From NCBI GenBank assembly GCA_946403965.1, contig CAMJBT010000014.1, positions 1 through 53,358 on the forward strand: 53,358 nucleotides of DNA, read 5' to 3'. The stretch's first letter is position 1. Each line of letters begins with the position of its first letter. Shown here piece after piece: positions 26,086 to 34,680 of this stretch. A model generated the notes under the pieces. The model was not told the origin of the DNA, ran no database searches, and saw only the letters and a list, made by a program, of their open reading frames with translations. The DNA comes from an uncultured Pseudobutyrivibrio sp. Its GTDB lineage: Bacteria; Bacillota; Clostridia; Lachnospirales; Lachnospiraceae. A program made the position numbers and the translations under genes.

Positions 26086-27138
26086 CTATTTAATCTTTAC
26101 AACCACTATACTGTTTGGCTTAGCAATCTTGATTGGCGCATTCTGCATTAAAGAATGACCTGCCTTCTTGTCAATTGTAAAGCTTCGAATTTCATTTGTA
26201 TCGTGATTTAATGACACAAAGTATTTATCCTTTGGAAGAACAGCAAAGCTCTTTGGATAATCTCCACTAATAAAGCTGTGTGAGAAGTATGTAATCTTTC
26301 CAGATTTCTTATCTCTCTCATACATGCAAATAGCATTAAGTCCATCAACACTAGCGTATAAGAACTTATCATCCTCGCCAAACTTGATATTTGTACCAGT
26401 ACTGATTTCCTCATCTACACCTACAAGAAGCGAAACAGTCTGAATGCATTCAAAATCTGGATGATCACCAATAATATGATAATCATATACAAGAATTTCG
26501 TTTGACATCTCTGTAATAACATAAGCATATTTACCATCGTTTGAGAACTTCATCTTTAATGGAGCACACCCCATAGTACATCTGATGATATCAGCAAGTC
26601 GAAGCTTTCCTGCCTCATAATCTACTTCATAAATCTTAATCTGATGAAGACCATTTTCTACAACACAAAGGTAGCGCTCATCTGGTGTAAGCTCAACACA
26701 TGTGCAATGTGGATAAAGAGGTCTGTCAGCAACCGACTTTCCAATACCCTGATGGAAAATACCATCAGCTATACCGCCAATACTACCATCCTCATTAAGG
26801 CGCATCATAGTAACACGACCATCATGATAGCCAGCAACAAATAAATATCTATTCTGAGAATCAACGCAAAGATTGCAGCCTCTCATACCGCCAACCCATT
26901 CCTGATTCATTTTTTCAAGATCACCATTTTCAAGAATCTTGAAGGATGCAACACCTTCGTCTGCTATAGAATAAAGGAATTTGTTATCCTTTGAATTAAT
27001 AATATCTGAAGGATTATTGATTGGAGCAACGCTCTGCTCTGTAAGAACTCCTGTGTCAGGATTAACATCATAAACATATATACCAACACTAGTCTGATGT
27101 GTGTAGGTACCAACGTAAGCTACATATTTTTCTGCCAT
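26086..27138 (-). CDS. Lactonase-fold seven-bladed beta-propeller protein
   Basis: 350 aa, cytoplasmic. Matches the 6-phosphogluconolactonase-like family (YkgB/Pgl type): YVGTYTHQTSVGIYVYDVNPDTG at the start, repeated blades with DNKFLYSIAD, RYLFVAGYHDG and YLCVVENGLHQIKIYEVD, and a final SFTIDKKAGHS. It may hydrolyse a sugar lactone, but no pentose-phosphate genes are adjacent and many homologues are uncharacterised. It is 19 nt downstream of the U32 gene and ends in a strong terminator, making it the last gene of the tRNA-modification/RNase J run. Confidence 0.82.
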   Translation of the reverse strand: MAEKYVAYVGTYTHQTSVGIYVYDVNPDTGVLTEQSVAPINNPSDIINSKDNKFLYSIADEGVASFKILENGDLEKMNQEWVGGMRGCNLCVDSQNRYLFVAGYHDGRVTMMRLNEDGSIGGIADGIFHQGIGKSVADRPLYPHCTCVELTPDERYLCVVENGLHQIKIYEVDYEAGKLRLADIIRCTMGCAPLKMKFSNDGKYAYVITEMSNEILVYDYHIIGDHPDFECIQTVSLLVGVDEEISTGTNIKFGEDDKFLYASVDGLNAICMYERDKKSGKITYFSHSFISGDYPKSFAVLPKDKYFVSLNHDTNEIRSFTIDKKAGHSLMQNAPIKIAKPNSIVVVKIK

Positions 27139-27157
27139 TGTATTCTCCTTGTAAACC

Positions 27158-28384
27158 TTAAGCTTCTTTTCTTCTTAGTAAATCAAACTCTGAAGGTGTA
27201 ACGCTTAACTTAATGAAAAGCTTTTGCTTTGGATGAGGACAGCTCTCCATAGCATTTCCTTCTTCATCTTTGATTCCTAAAACTTCTACCTCTACATTAT
27301 CACCGTTTGGCTTCATAATTTCAATAGTTTCACCTACTGAAAATTTATTTCTCTGTTCTATTTCAAAATATCCTTCAGAATCTGCCCCGCCACAAATTCC
27401 TAAATAGGTATATCCGATGTTGTAGGTATTGTTGTCATATATTTGAGATTCCTCTGATGGCTTACCATAGAAGAAACCTGTTGTAAACTGACGATATGTA
27501 CAAGCAGCAATCTGCTCCTTATACCAATCAAGATTTGCTAAATATTTGTCAACTGATTCCTTGCAATCATCAATAGCCTTTCGATATGTACGTGCCACTG
27601 TGGCAACATAGAGAGCAGTCTTCATACGCCCCTCAATCTTGAAACTATCAATACCAGACTCAAGCAAATCTGGAACGTGCTCAATCATGCATAAATCCTT
27701 TGAGTTAAAGATATATGTTCCACGTTCATTTTCCTCTACAGGAAGATACTCTCCCGGTCTCTGCTCTTCAACAACTGCATATTTCCAACGACATGGATGT
27801 GTGCATTCACCATGATTTGCATCTCTACCTGTGAAATAATTTGAAAGAAGACATCTTCCAGAATAAGAAATACACATTGCACCATGAATGAAAGTTTCAA
27901 TCTCTAAATCATCTGGGATATTAGCTCTGATTTCCTTGATTTCAGCAAGAGAAAGCTCTCTAGCTGAAACAACTCTTGTAGCACCAAGGTCATACCAGAA
28001 CTTGTAGGTTCCATAATTTGTATTATTAGCCTGTGTACTAACATGACGTTCGATATCTGGACAGATTTCCTTTGCCAGCATAAATACAGCTGGATCTGCA
28101 ATAATAAGAGCATCTGGTTTAATTTCCTTAAGTTCTTCAAAGTATTCTCTCACACCCTGAAGATCCCCATTATGTGCCAAAATATTAGCAGTAACATAAA
28201 CCTTTACACCATGTTCATGAGCGAACTTAATTCCTTCAATCATGTCTTCCTTAGAGAAATTCTTTGCCTTTGCTCTAAGACCATAAACTTCTCCACCAAT
28301 ATAAACTGCGTCTGCTCCATAAATAACAGCAACCTTAAGTACTTCAAGGCTGCTTGCTGGAACTAATAACTCTGTATTTCTCAT
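27158..28384 (-). CDS. trhP: U32-family protein, tRNA 5-hydroxyuridine formation (TrhP-like)
   Basis: 408 aa. The U32 domain starts ELLVPASSLEVLKVAVIYGADAVYIGG. The conserved core is HGAMCISYSGRCLLSNY followed by HGECTHPCRWKY, giving a four-Cys cluster. Known relatives (Bacillus YrrN/YrrO, E. coli TrhP) make ho5U34 in tRNA, using prephenate. It overlaps by 4 nt the methyltransferase that converts ho5U to mo5U, matching yrrM-yrrNO order, which is why I prefer TrhP to a peptidase. The substrate is not proven by sequence alone. Confidence 0.85.
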   Translation of the reverse strand: MRNTELLVPASSLEVLKVAVIYGADAVYIGGEVYGLRAKAKNFSKEDMIEGIKFAHEHGVKVYVTANILAHNGDLQGVREYFEELKEIKPDALIIADPAVFMLAKEICPDIERHVSTQANNTNYGTYKFWYDLGATRVVSARELSLAEIKEIRANIPDDLEIETFIHGAMCISYSGRCLLSNYFTGRDANHGECTHPCRWKYAVVEEQRPGEYLPVEENERGTYIFNSKDLCMIEHVPDLLESGIDSFKIEGRMKTALYVATVARTYRKAIDDCKESVDKYLANLDWYKEQIAACTYRQFTTGFFYGKPSEESQIYDNNTYNIGYTYLGICGGADSEGYFEIEQRNKFSVGETIEIMKPNGDNVEVEVLGIKDEEGNAMESCPHPKQKLFIKLSVTPSEFDLLRRKEA

Positions 28385-29028
28385 TTCTTTCCTTTCACAC
28401 TAATACTAACACCATCTCCCAACGGAAGAATCGTAGTAGAAAAACCTTCATCGTGAGTCAATTCATAAAGATAATCTCGCATTCTTTTGTGAATCGTGCG
28501 ATTTCGTCTTGTAATTGCAAACCTGGACTCAATAATATCCCCATCTTGTAACACATTGTCAGTTACTATTACGCCACCATCTCTTGTCAGCCTTTTTATC
28601 TCTGGCCAAAAGTTTATATATTGGCCTTTTGCTGCATCCATGAAAACAAAATCAAAAGAGCCATCCAAGGTAGGTAATATTTTCATTGCATCTCCTTCCA
28701 AAAGTGTAATCTGAGAATCGTGACCACATCTTTTGAAATTCGCTTTTGCAATAGGAATGCGCGGTTCATAATTTTCAATAGTTGTAATTTTTACATCAGG
28801 ACCAGCTGTTTGAGCCATAAGATTTGCTGAGAACCCCACAGCTGCCCCAACCTCCAAAATACTTTTTGGTTGATTCATTGTGATTAGAAGTCTCAACAAA
28901 TTGACAGTTTCAGGTCTGATGATAGGGACATATGTCTCCAATGCCTCCTGCCTAATAGCCTCAAGCTCGCCAGTAAGCTCCGGATAGAGGCTATTTAGAT
29001 AGGTGGTATATCTTTCATCAACAATCAT
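28381..29028 (-). CDS. trmR: O-methyltransferase, tRNA 5-hydroxyuridine methyltransferase-like (TrmR)
   Basis: 215 aa class I SAM methyltransferase of the caffeoyl-CoA/catechol OMT family. Motif I is ILEVGAAVGFSANL, an acidic SAM ribose ligand lies in TTIENYEPR, DFVFMDAAKGQY holds the metal-binding Asp, and GGVIVTDNVLQDG follows. In Bacillus the equivalent YrrM methylates ho5U34 of tRNA. It is tightly coupled to the U32 gene (4-nt overlap) and to RNase J (1-nt gap), supporting the TrmR assignment. Confidence 0.85.
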   Translation of the reverse strand: MIVDERYTTYLNSLYPELTGELEAIRQEALETYVPIIRPETVNLLRLLITMNQPKSILEVGAAVGFSANLMAQTAGPDVKITTIENYEPRIPIAKANFKRCGHDSQITLLEGDAMKILPTLDGSFDFVFMDAAKGQYINFWPEIKRLTRDGGVIVTDNVLQDGDIIESRFAITRRNRTIHKRMRDYLYELTHDEGFSTTILPLGDGVSISVKGKK

Positions 29029-29029
29029 T

Positions 29030-30706
29030 TTAAACTTCCATTATAATTGGAATAATCATTGGGCGACGTTGTGTCTCATGCCATACAAAATCAGAAAGGT
29101 TGTCTCTGATATCTGACTTAATCTTATTCCAATCTGTAATATTCTTTTCTTCAAGGACTTCCATTGTATCAGACAATACTGCTCTTGCACTTTCCATAAG
29201 ATCCTCTGAATCTCGTACATAAACGAAACCTCGTGACACAATATCAGGACCTGCAAGAACTGTACCAGAAGCACTGTCAAGTGTGAGAACAACAATAATA
29301 ATTCCATCCTCAGCAAGCTTCTGTCTATCGCGAAGAACGATATTCCCAACATCTCCGACGCCTATACCATCAACCATTATAGCGCCAGTATGAACATGTC
29401 CTGTAATCTTTGAGTAATTATCTCCAAGCTCAAGAACATCACCTGAACGTATAATTTTGATATGATCATGATCCCAACCAAGTGATTCAGCTATTCTTGC
29501 CTGAGCAGTAAGATGCTTGTATTCACCATGTACAGGAATTGCATATTGCGGACGAACCAGTGAATATATCAGTTTGATTTCCTCTGCACAAGCATGTCCT
29601 GAAACATGAACATCCTGCATAACAATTTCTGCGCCACGCATTGTCAAGTCATTGATAACATTTGAAACGGCTTTCTCGTTACCAGGAATTGGATGTGAAG
29701 AAAATACAATCATATCACCTGGTTTAATCTGAACCTTTTTGTGAGTTCCATTTGCCATACGAGAAAGAGCTGCCATAGACTCACCCTGTGAACCTGTTGT
29801 AACAAGTACAACCTTCTCATCCGGATAAGATTTAAGGGATTCAATATCGATAAGCGTATTGTCTGGAATATGAAGATATCCAAGCTTCTGGGCTGTATCG
29901 ATAGTATTAACCATAGAACGGCCTTCCACACAAACCTTACGACCATATTTATCAGCAGAATTGATAATCTGCTGAACACGATCTACGTTTGACGCAAAAG
30001 TTGCTATGATAATACGTGTTTTGTCATTGTCAGCAAAAATAGAATCGATTGTTTTACCAACAGTCTTTTCTGATGCTGTGAAACCTTGGCGCTCAGCATT
30101 TGTAGAGTCGCACATAAGGGCAAGAACGCCCTTCTTTCCAATTTCGCCAAGACGCTGAAGATCTATAGGGTCACCATATACAGGTGTGTAATCAACCTTG
30201 AAATCGCCTGTATGTACAACGATACCAGCAGGTGAATAGATTGCAAGTGCAGCTGCATCCTGAATACTGTGATTTGTGCGAATGAACTCTACTCTAAAAT
30301 CACCAGCATTAATGTGAGTACCATACTTAACAACCTTTCGCTTTACCTTGGTAAGCATTTTGTGTTCCTCAAGCTTATGCTCAATAAGACCGTTAGTAAG
30401 CTTTGTGGAATAAATTGGGCAAACATTCAATTCCTTAAAGACATAAGGAATCGCACCTATATGGTCTTCATGACCATGGGTGATAAAAAATCCTTTAAGC
30501 TTATCCTGATTATCCTTCAGATAAGAAACATCTGGTATTACCAGATCCACGCCCAACATATCATCCTCAGGAAATGAAAGTCCGCAATCCACCACAATAA
30601 TACTGTCTTTATATTCAAAAGCAGTAATATTCATGCCGATTTGCTCAAGACCTCCAAGTGGAATAATCTTCAGCCTTTCAGCTGTCTGTTCAGTTTTCTT
30701 CTTCAA
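29030..30706 (-). CDS. rnj: Ribonuclease J
   Basis: 558 aa, typical length. Metallo-beta-lactamase/beta-CASP nuclease with endonuclease and 5'-3' exonuclease activity on RNA. Motif II is THGHEDHIG, further ligands lie in TNHSIQDAAA and VHTGDFKVDYTP, the beta-CASP phosphate-binding part is VTTGSQGE, and the late His motif is HVSGHACAEEI. AGGAGG precedes the start. It lies between the DUF1292 gene and trmR in a run of RNA-related genes. Whether this is J1 or J2 cannot be told from one copy. Confidence 0.96.
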   Translation of the reverse strand: MKKKTEQTAERLKIIPLGGLEQIGMNITAFEYKDSIIVVDCGLSFPEDDMLGVDLVIPDVSYLKDNQDKLKGFFITHGHEDHIGAIPYVFKELNVCPIYSTKLTNGLIEHKLEEHKMLTKVKRKVVKYGTHINAGDFRVEFIRTNHSIQDAAALAIYSPAGIVVHTGDFKVDYTPVYGDPIDLQRLGEIGKKGVLALMCDSTNAERQGFTASEKTVGKTIDSIFADNDKTRIIIATFASNVDRVQQIINSADKYGRKVCVEGRSMVNTIDTAQKLGYLHIPDNTLIDIESLKSYPDEKVVLVTTGSQGESMAALSRMANGTHKKVQIKPGDMIVFSSHPIPGNEKAVSNVINDLTMRGAEIVMQDVHVSGHACAEEIKLIYSLVRPQYAIPVHGEYKHLTAQARIAESLGWDHDHIKIIRSGDVLELGDNYSKITGHVHTGAIMVDGIGVGDVGNIVLRDRQKLAEDGIIIVVLTLDSASGTVLAGPDIVSRGFVYVRDSEDLMESARAVLSDTMEVLEEKNITDWNKIKSDIRDNLSDFVWHETQRRPMIIPIIMEV

Positions 30707-30736
30707 AAATAAACCTCCTATATCAAATAAAAATAT

Positions 30737-31000
30737 TTAAAAATCAATGTCAGCATCGTCGCCAACTAATTCTTCAAAAAGTTTTGCTACAGCATTAAAT
30801 TCAACTTCATCTTCTACATCTTCGTAGATGATTTCATCTCCTTCAACTCCAACTTCCTTTAAGATGCGCGCTTCAGCATCTTCATTTTCATCTTCATTAT
30901 CACAAACTAATAGATATTTAACACCGGATAACTGTGTATCCTCGATAACATACCATTTAGTGTCATTGCCATTTTCATCTGGTAAAATAATTGGTTCCAT
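30737..31000 (-). CDS. DUF1292 family protein (YrzB-like)
   Basis: 87 aa, strongly acidic. It opens with a strand-rich block (IILPDENGNDTKWYVIEDTQLSG, then YLLVCDNEDENEDAEA) and ends in an acidic helix. It belongs to the small DUF1292 family (Bacillus YrzB), which is almost always found next to ruvX and ireB, as it is here (9-nt gap to ruvX). Function unknown. Confidence 0.9.
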   Translation of the reverse strand: MEPIILPDENGNDTKWYVIEDTQLSGVKYLLVCDNEDENEDAEARILKEVGVEGDEIIYEDVEDEVEFNAVAKLFEELVGDDADIDF

Positions 31001-31009
31001 TAATAACTC

Positions 31010-31432
31010 CTATCTGCGATTATCTAAATAATCCTGTAAAATTATGGCGGCAGCAATTTGATCAATGACTTTTTTTCTATCCTTTTTCGCTACGCCTGAT
31101 TCTTCTAATATTTCATCCGCATATACGGTTGTAAGTCGTTCATCCAATAACTCAATTGGAATATCAACTCGCTTTTCTAAAAGCTTTTTAAATTCAAGTG
31201 TTTCTTCACAACGAAAACCCTCGCTATCATCCATATTTCGAGGATAACCAAGAATAATTTTTTCCACTTGATATTCGTCACATATTTCCTTTATACGAAC
31301 CAAAGTGTGACGTAACGCACTAGGTCTTTGACGTGTAATTGTTTCAAGTTCCTGTGCAGTCAAAAGTAAGGGGTCACTTATCGCGACCCCTACAGTTTTT
31401 GTCCCATAATCAAGACCAAGAATCCTACTCAT
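31010..31432 (-). CDS. ruvX: Holliday junction resolvase-like / pre-16S rRNA nuclease YqgF
   Basis: 140 aa, RNase H-like fold. ILGLDYGTKTVGVAISDP carries the first catalytic Asp, EKIILGYPRNMD the central Glu/Asp strand, and LLDERLTT plus DQIAAAIIL the remaining acids. E. coli YqgF matures the 16S 5' end; a resolvase role is less certain. The start is ATG 31432, which overlaps the ireB stop as TAATG with GGAG 6 nt upstream; an earlier TTG lacks that spacing. Co-translated with ireB. Confidence 0.95.
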   Translation of the reverse strand: MSRILGLDYGTKTVGVAISDPLLLTAQELETITRQRPSALRHTLVRIKEICDEYQVEKIILGYPRNMDDSEGFRCEETLEFKKLLEKRVDIPIELLDERLTTVYADEILEESGVAKKDRKKVIDQIAAAIILQDYLDNRR

Positions 31433-31698
31433 TATTTGCTCCAACTCTCGTTAGAAATATATTCCTTAAGAAGCTCCTCTACGAGCTCATCACGTTCAAC
31501 TTTCATAATAAGGCTTCGCGCATTATTGTGACTTGTAATATATGTGGGATCACCAGACATAATATACCCCACAATTTGATTCACTGGATTGTAGCCTTTT
31601 TCCGAAAGAGCACTATACACCTGTTCAAGTACCTCTTTAACTCCAACAGGATTCTCCTTTTGAACCTTAAAATATTGTGTGTTACTTAAATCTGCCAT
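31432..31698 (-). CDS. ireB: IreB-family regulatory phosphoprotein
   Basis: 88 aa, matching the DUF965/IreB family: [49 protein letters not shown] is nearly invariant in Firmicutes. In Enterococcus IreB is a substrate of the Ser/Thr kinase IreK and lowers cephalosporin resistance. The Thr-rich N-terminus phosphorylated there is shorter here. First gene of the ireB-ruvX-DUF1292 trio, about 70 nt downstream of mtaB. Confidence 0.95.
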   Translation of the reverse strand: MADLSNTQYFKVQKENPVGVKEVLEQVYSALSEKGYNPVNQIVGYIMSGDPTYITSHNNARSLIMKVERDELVEELLKEYISNESWSK

Positions 31699-31767
31699 AA
31701 TAACCTCGTCTCTGTACTAATCCCACAAATTAAATAAATTTTCAACATAATTGTAATATAAAAAATT

Positions 31768-33093
31768 TTATATTTCAACAATCAAGTACTGTTTATCACT
31801 TGATAACTCAACGCCCTTGGCTAACACAATTTCATTTGTGTAATCCTTGTCACCTGAACATTCAATTGCACATTTGATATATTCCTTAGAGAAACCAACA
31901 AAATATTCCTTGCCATCAATATTAGTCTTCTCTTCAAACAGAATATCAAGCTCTTTGCCAATAAATGAACGTCTATAGCTTTCGGTTGATTCATTACCAG
32001 TTGAAATAAGCTTAGCGCTTCTTTCCTTTTTTACAGCATTTGTAATCTGTCCTGGCATTGTTGCTGCCTTTGTACCCGCACGCTTTGAATAAGCAAAGAC
32101 GTGTAGCTCATAAAAAGCTATTTCCTTTACGTACTTATCAGTGATATCAAATTCTTCTATTGTTTCGCCAGGGAAACCTACAATTATATCTGTTGTGATT
32201 GCAGGATTAGCAAAATATTTTCTAATAATTTCTACTCCTCTAGTATACTCTTCAATTGTGTATTTTCTGTTCATTCTTTTAAGAACTGTATCACATCCTG
32301 ATTGAAGCGACAAATGAAAATGAGGACACATTTTTGAAAGTGCTGAAACGCGCATTGCAAAATCCTCAGTAACAATTTGTGGCTCTAAGGAACCGAGACG
32401 GATACGTTCTATACCATTGATTTTTTGAATAGCTTCAAGCAAATCAGCAAGAGTATACTGTGTACCAGTTCCAAATGAACTTAGATGAATACCAGTAATG
32501 ACAACTTCCTTATATCCATTTGACGCAAGACCTGTAACTTCCTCAACAACATCCTCTATGGATCTGCTTCTAATACGTCCTCTTGCAAATGGAATAATGC
32601 AATATGAGCAAAACTGATTGCATCCATCCTGAACCTTTACAAAAGCTCTAGTATGCTCTGAGTCCTTTTCTATATGCATGTTTTCGTAATCAACATTTCC
32701 TTCGTTGATATCAATGCAATCAAGAAGTGGCCCATCGGCATTGTCAAGATTTTGGAAATACTCATGTACTTTTTCTACAAGCTCATTTTTCTTGTTGTTT
32801 CCCAAGATGATATCTGCACCTAGTTCATCAGCAATATCTTTTCCAAAATTCTGAACATAACAACCAGCTGCTACAACACAAGCATCAGGATTAAGCTTTT
32901 TACATTTATGTATCATCTGTCTTGATTTTCTATCTGCAATATTTGTGACTGAGCAGGTGTTGATCACATATACATCAGCCTGCTCATCAAATCCTACAAT
33001 TGTAAATCCATCCTTTTTAAGAAGCTCTTCCATTGCCTCTGTTTCATAGGCATTAACTTTACATCCAAGATTATGTAATGCTGCTTTTTTCAT
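31768..33093 (-). CDS. mtaB: tRNA (t6A37) methylthiotransferase MtaB
   Basis: 441 aa radical-SAM enzyme that adds a methylthio group to t6A37 of tRNA. N-terminal UPF0004 domain with three Cys ligands of the auxiliary cluster (LGCKVNAYET, INTCSVT, AGCYVQ). The radical-SAM motif is GCNQFCSYCIIPFARGRIRS, and a C-terminal TRAM domain begins near residue 375. ATG 33093 was chosen because AGAAAGG lies 7 nt upstream; an in-frame codon 29 residues earlier would run through the HPr promoter region. It fits the MtaB/YqeV class rather than MiaB by its N-terminus. Confidence 0.95.
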   Translation of the reverse strand: MKKAALHNLGCKVNAYETEAMEELLKKDGFTIVGFDEQADVYVINTCSVTNIADRKSRQMIHKCKKLNPDACVVAAGCYVQNFGKDIADELGADIILGNNKKNELVEKVHEYFQNLDNADGPLLDCIDINEGNVDYENMHIEKDSEHTRAFVKVQDGCNQFCSYCIIPFARGRIRSRSIEDVVEEVTGLASNGYKEVVITGIHLSSFGTGTQYTLADLLEAIQKINGIERIRLGSLEPQIVTEDFAMRVSALSKMCPHFHLSLQSGCDTVLKRMNRKYTIEEYTRGVEIIRKYFANPAITTDIIVGFPGETIEEFDITDKYVKEIAFYELHVFAYSKRAGTKAATMPGQITNAVKKERSAKLISTGNESTESYRRSFIGKELDILFEEKTNIDGKEYFVGFSKEYIKCAIECSGDKDYTNEIVLAKGVELSSDKQYLIVEI

Positions 33094-33115
33094 ATATAAA
33101 CCTTTCTTCCATTTG

Positions 33116-33157
33116 TTGACTTTTAAGGATTGTTGTTTTAGTATACGTATATATAAT
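33116..33157 (+). promoter_or_regulatory. Promoter region of the HPr-like gene
   Basis: Two overlapping candidates: TTGACT (33116-33121) with TAGTAT (33139-33144), spacer 17; or TTGTTG (33130-33135) with consensus TATAAT (33152-33157), spacer 16. Confidence 0.55.
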
Positions 33158-33187
33158 ATAAAAATACACGGAGGAGGCACACAAACG

Positions 33188-33418
33188 ATGAAAACAGTTC
33201 AAATTTCTCTTAACTCAATTGACAAGGTAAAGTCATTTGTTAACACAATCAGTCAGTTTGATTATGATTTTGATCTTGTTAGTGGACGTTACGTGATCGA
33301 TGCTAAGTCAATCATGGGAATTTTCTCACTTGACCTTTCTAAGCCAATCGATCTTACTGTACACGCTGAAGGCGATGCAGAAGATGTAATGTCTACATTA
33401 AAGGATTACATTGTTTAA
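33188..33418 (+). CDS. HPr-fold protein lacking the PTS phosphorylation histidine
   Basis: 76 aa, similar throughout to HPr phosphocarriers (ISQFDYDFDL, then AKSIMGIFSLDLSKPIDLTVHAEG). The active-site loop that normally reads GLHARPA is replaced by NSIDKVK, so His15 is absent. The regulatory Ser equivalent survives at about 41 (KSIMG). It cannot act as an ordinary PTS carrier; a Crh-like regulatory role is possible inference. GGAGGAGG lies upstream of ATG 33188. It is a single gene with its own promoter and strong terminator. Confidence 0.88.
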   Translation: MKTVQISLNSIDKVKSFVNTISQFDYDFDLVSGRYVIDAKSIMGIFSLDLSKPIDLTVHAEGDAEDVMSTLKDYIV

Positions 33419-33443
33419 TCTTTTAATCAAGTTAGAAATTTAT

Positions 33444-33475
33444 GAGCTTTGCTATTATAGCAAAGCTCTTTTTTT
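33444..33475 (+). terminator. Terminator of the HPr-like gene
   Basis: Perfect 11-bp stem GAGCTTTGCTA / TAGCAAAGCTC with a 3-nt loop and seven Ts. Confidence 0.95.
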
Positions 33476-33484
33476 GTACCTCAT

Positions 33485-34666
33485 TTATTTTACGTGAATA
33501 ACCTCTACTGATTCTATAGCCTGTTTCATAAGTTCATCTATCTTCTCATCTAATAAATGCTCATGTTTTTCAATTGCTTCAAGCTTTGGCTTAGTAACCG
33601 GATGCTTTGCAACAAATATTGTGCAGCAATCCTCATACGGAAGGATCGATGTTTCATATGTATCAATCTTTTCAGAAATATCAACTATATCCTGCTTGTC
33701 AAAGGCAATAAGAGGTCTATATACAGGAAGTGAACAAACAGCGTTTGTACAATTAAGTGACTGCATAGTTTGAGAAGCAACCTGTCCAATAGATTCTCCA
33801 GTAACAAGACCTAAGCAATCATTTTCTTTGGCAAAATGCTCTGCTATTCTCATCATGTAGCGACGCATGATAATTGTAAGTTCATCATGAGCACACTGCT
33901 GATAAATATAAAGCTGAATATCAGTGAAATTTACAATATGTAAATCAATTGGTCCAGAATACTTTGCTACAAGTTTTGCAAGATCTACAACCTTCTGCTT
34001 TGCCTGATCTGATGTATAAGGTGGCGCATGGAAATATGTAGCAGAAAGATTAACACCTCTCTTTGCAATCATATAACCAGCAACAGGAGAATCAATACCA
34101 CCAGATAAAAGAAGCATTGCCTTGCCTGCTGTACCAACTGGCATACCATGTGGTCCAGGAATTTCTGTGGAATAGATTGCAATGTTCTCTCTCACTTCAA
34201 CATAAATTATCTTTTCTGGTTTGTGTACATCAACATGCATCTCAGGGAATGCATCCAAAAGACGTGCTCCAATTTCTGCAGCGACTTCCATTGAAGTCAT
34301 TGGATATTGCTTGTTTGCACGACGTCCCATAACCTTAAAGCTGAAGTTTTTATCTTCAAACTCTTCATCAACATATTTGATAACTGCCTCTGCCATTGCA
34401 TCAAAGCCCTCATCAGGAACTACAACTGTTGGGCAAATAGCACTAATACCAAAGACATGAGAAAGTGCATCGACAGCTTCTTCATAATCATAGTCGCCTT
34501 CAACCGAAATAAAAATACGGCCACTTTGCTTCTTTACAATAAAATTTCCCTCAACAGGGTAAAGAGATCTCTTTATTTGACGCACAAGAGCATCTTCGAA
34601 CACATAACGGTTCTTGCCCTTAACACCAATTTCTGAATACTTAATTAAAAATGCCTGATATGTCAT
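33485..34666 (-). CDS. thiI: tRNA 4-thiouridine synthase ThiI
   Basis: 393 aa, the short Firmicute form without the C-terminal rhodanese domain. An N-terminal ferredoxin-like plus THUMP region leads to an ATP-pyrophosphatase domain with the PP-loop LLSGGIDSPVAGYM. It adenylates U8 of tRNA and receives sulfur from a cysteine desulfurase; it can also supply thiamin thiazole sulfur. The desulfurase gene is 14 nt upstream in the same operon, the usual pairing. The conserved Cys in the later CCTIF segment may carry persulfide. Confidence 0.96.
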   Translation of the reverse strand: MTYQAFLIKYSEIGVKGKNRYVFEDALVRQIKRSLYPVEGNFIVKKQSGRIFISVEGDYDYEEAVDALSHVFGISAICPTVVVPDEGFDAMAEAVIKYVDEEFEDKNFSFKVMGRRANKQYPMTSMEVAAEIGARLLDAFPEMHVDVHKPEKIIYVEVRENIAIYSTEIPGPHGMPVGTAGKAMLLLSGGIDSPVAGYMIAKRGVNLSATYFHAPPYTSDQAKQKVVDLAKLVAKYSGPIDLHIVNFTDIQLYIYQQCAHDELTIIMRRYMMRIAEHFAKENDCLGLVTGESIGQVASQTMQSLNCTNAVCSLPVYRPLIAFDKQDIVDISEKIDTYETSILPYEDCCTIFVAKHPVTKPKLEAIEKHEHLLDEKIDELMKQAIESVEVIHVK

Positions 34667-34680
34667 AAATACCTACTTTC

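Noticed and set aside
27158-28384. U32 protein as a secreted collagenase-type peptidase
   Set aside because: No signal peptide, has the Cys cluster of tRNA-hydroxylation U32 proteins, and overlaps the trmR-like gene.
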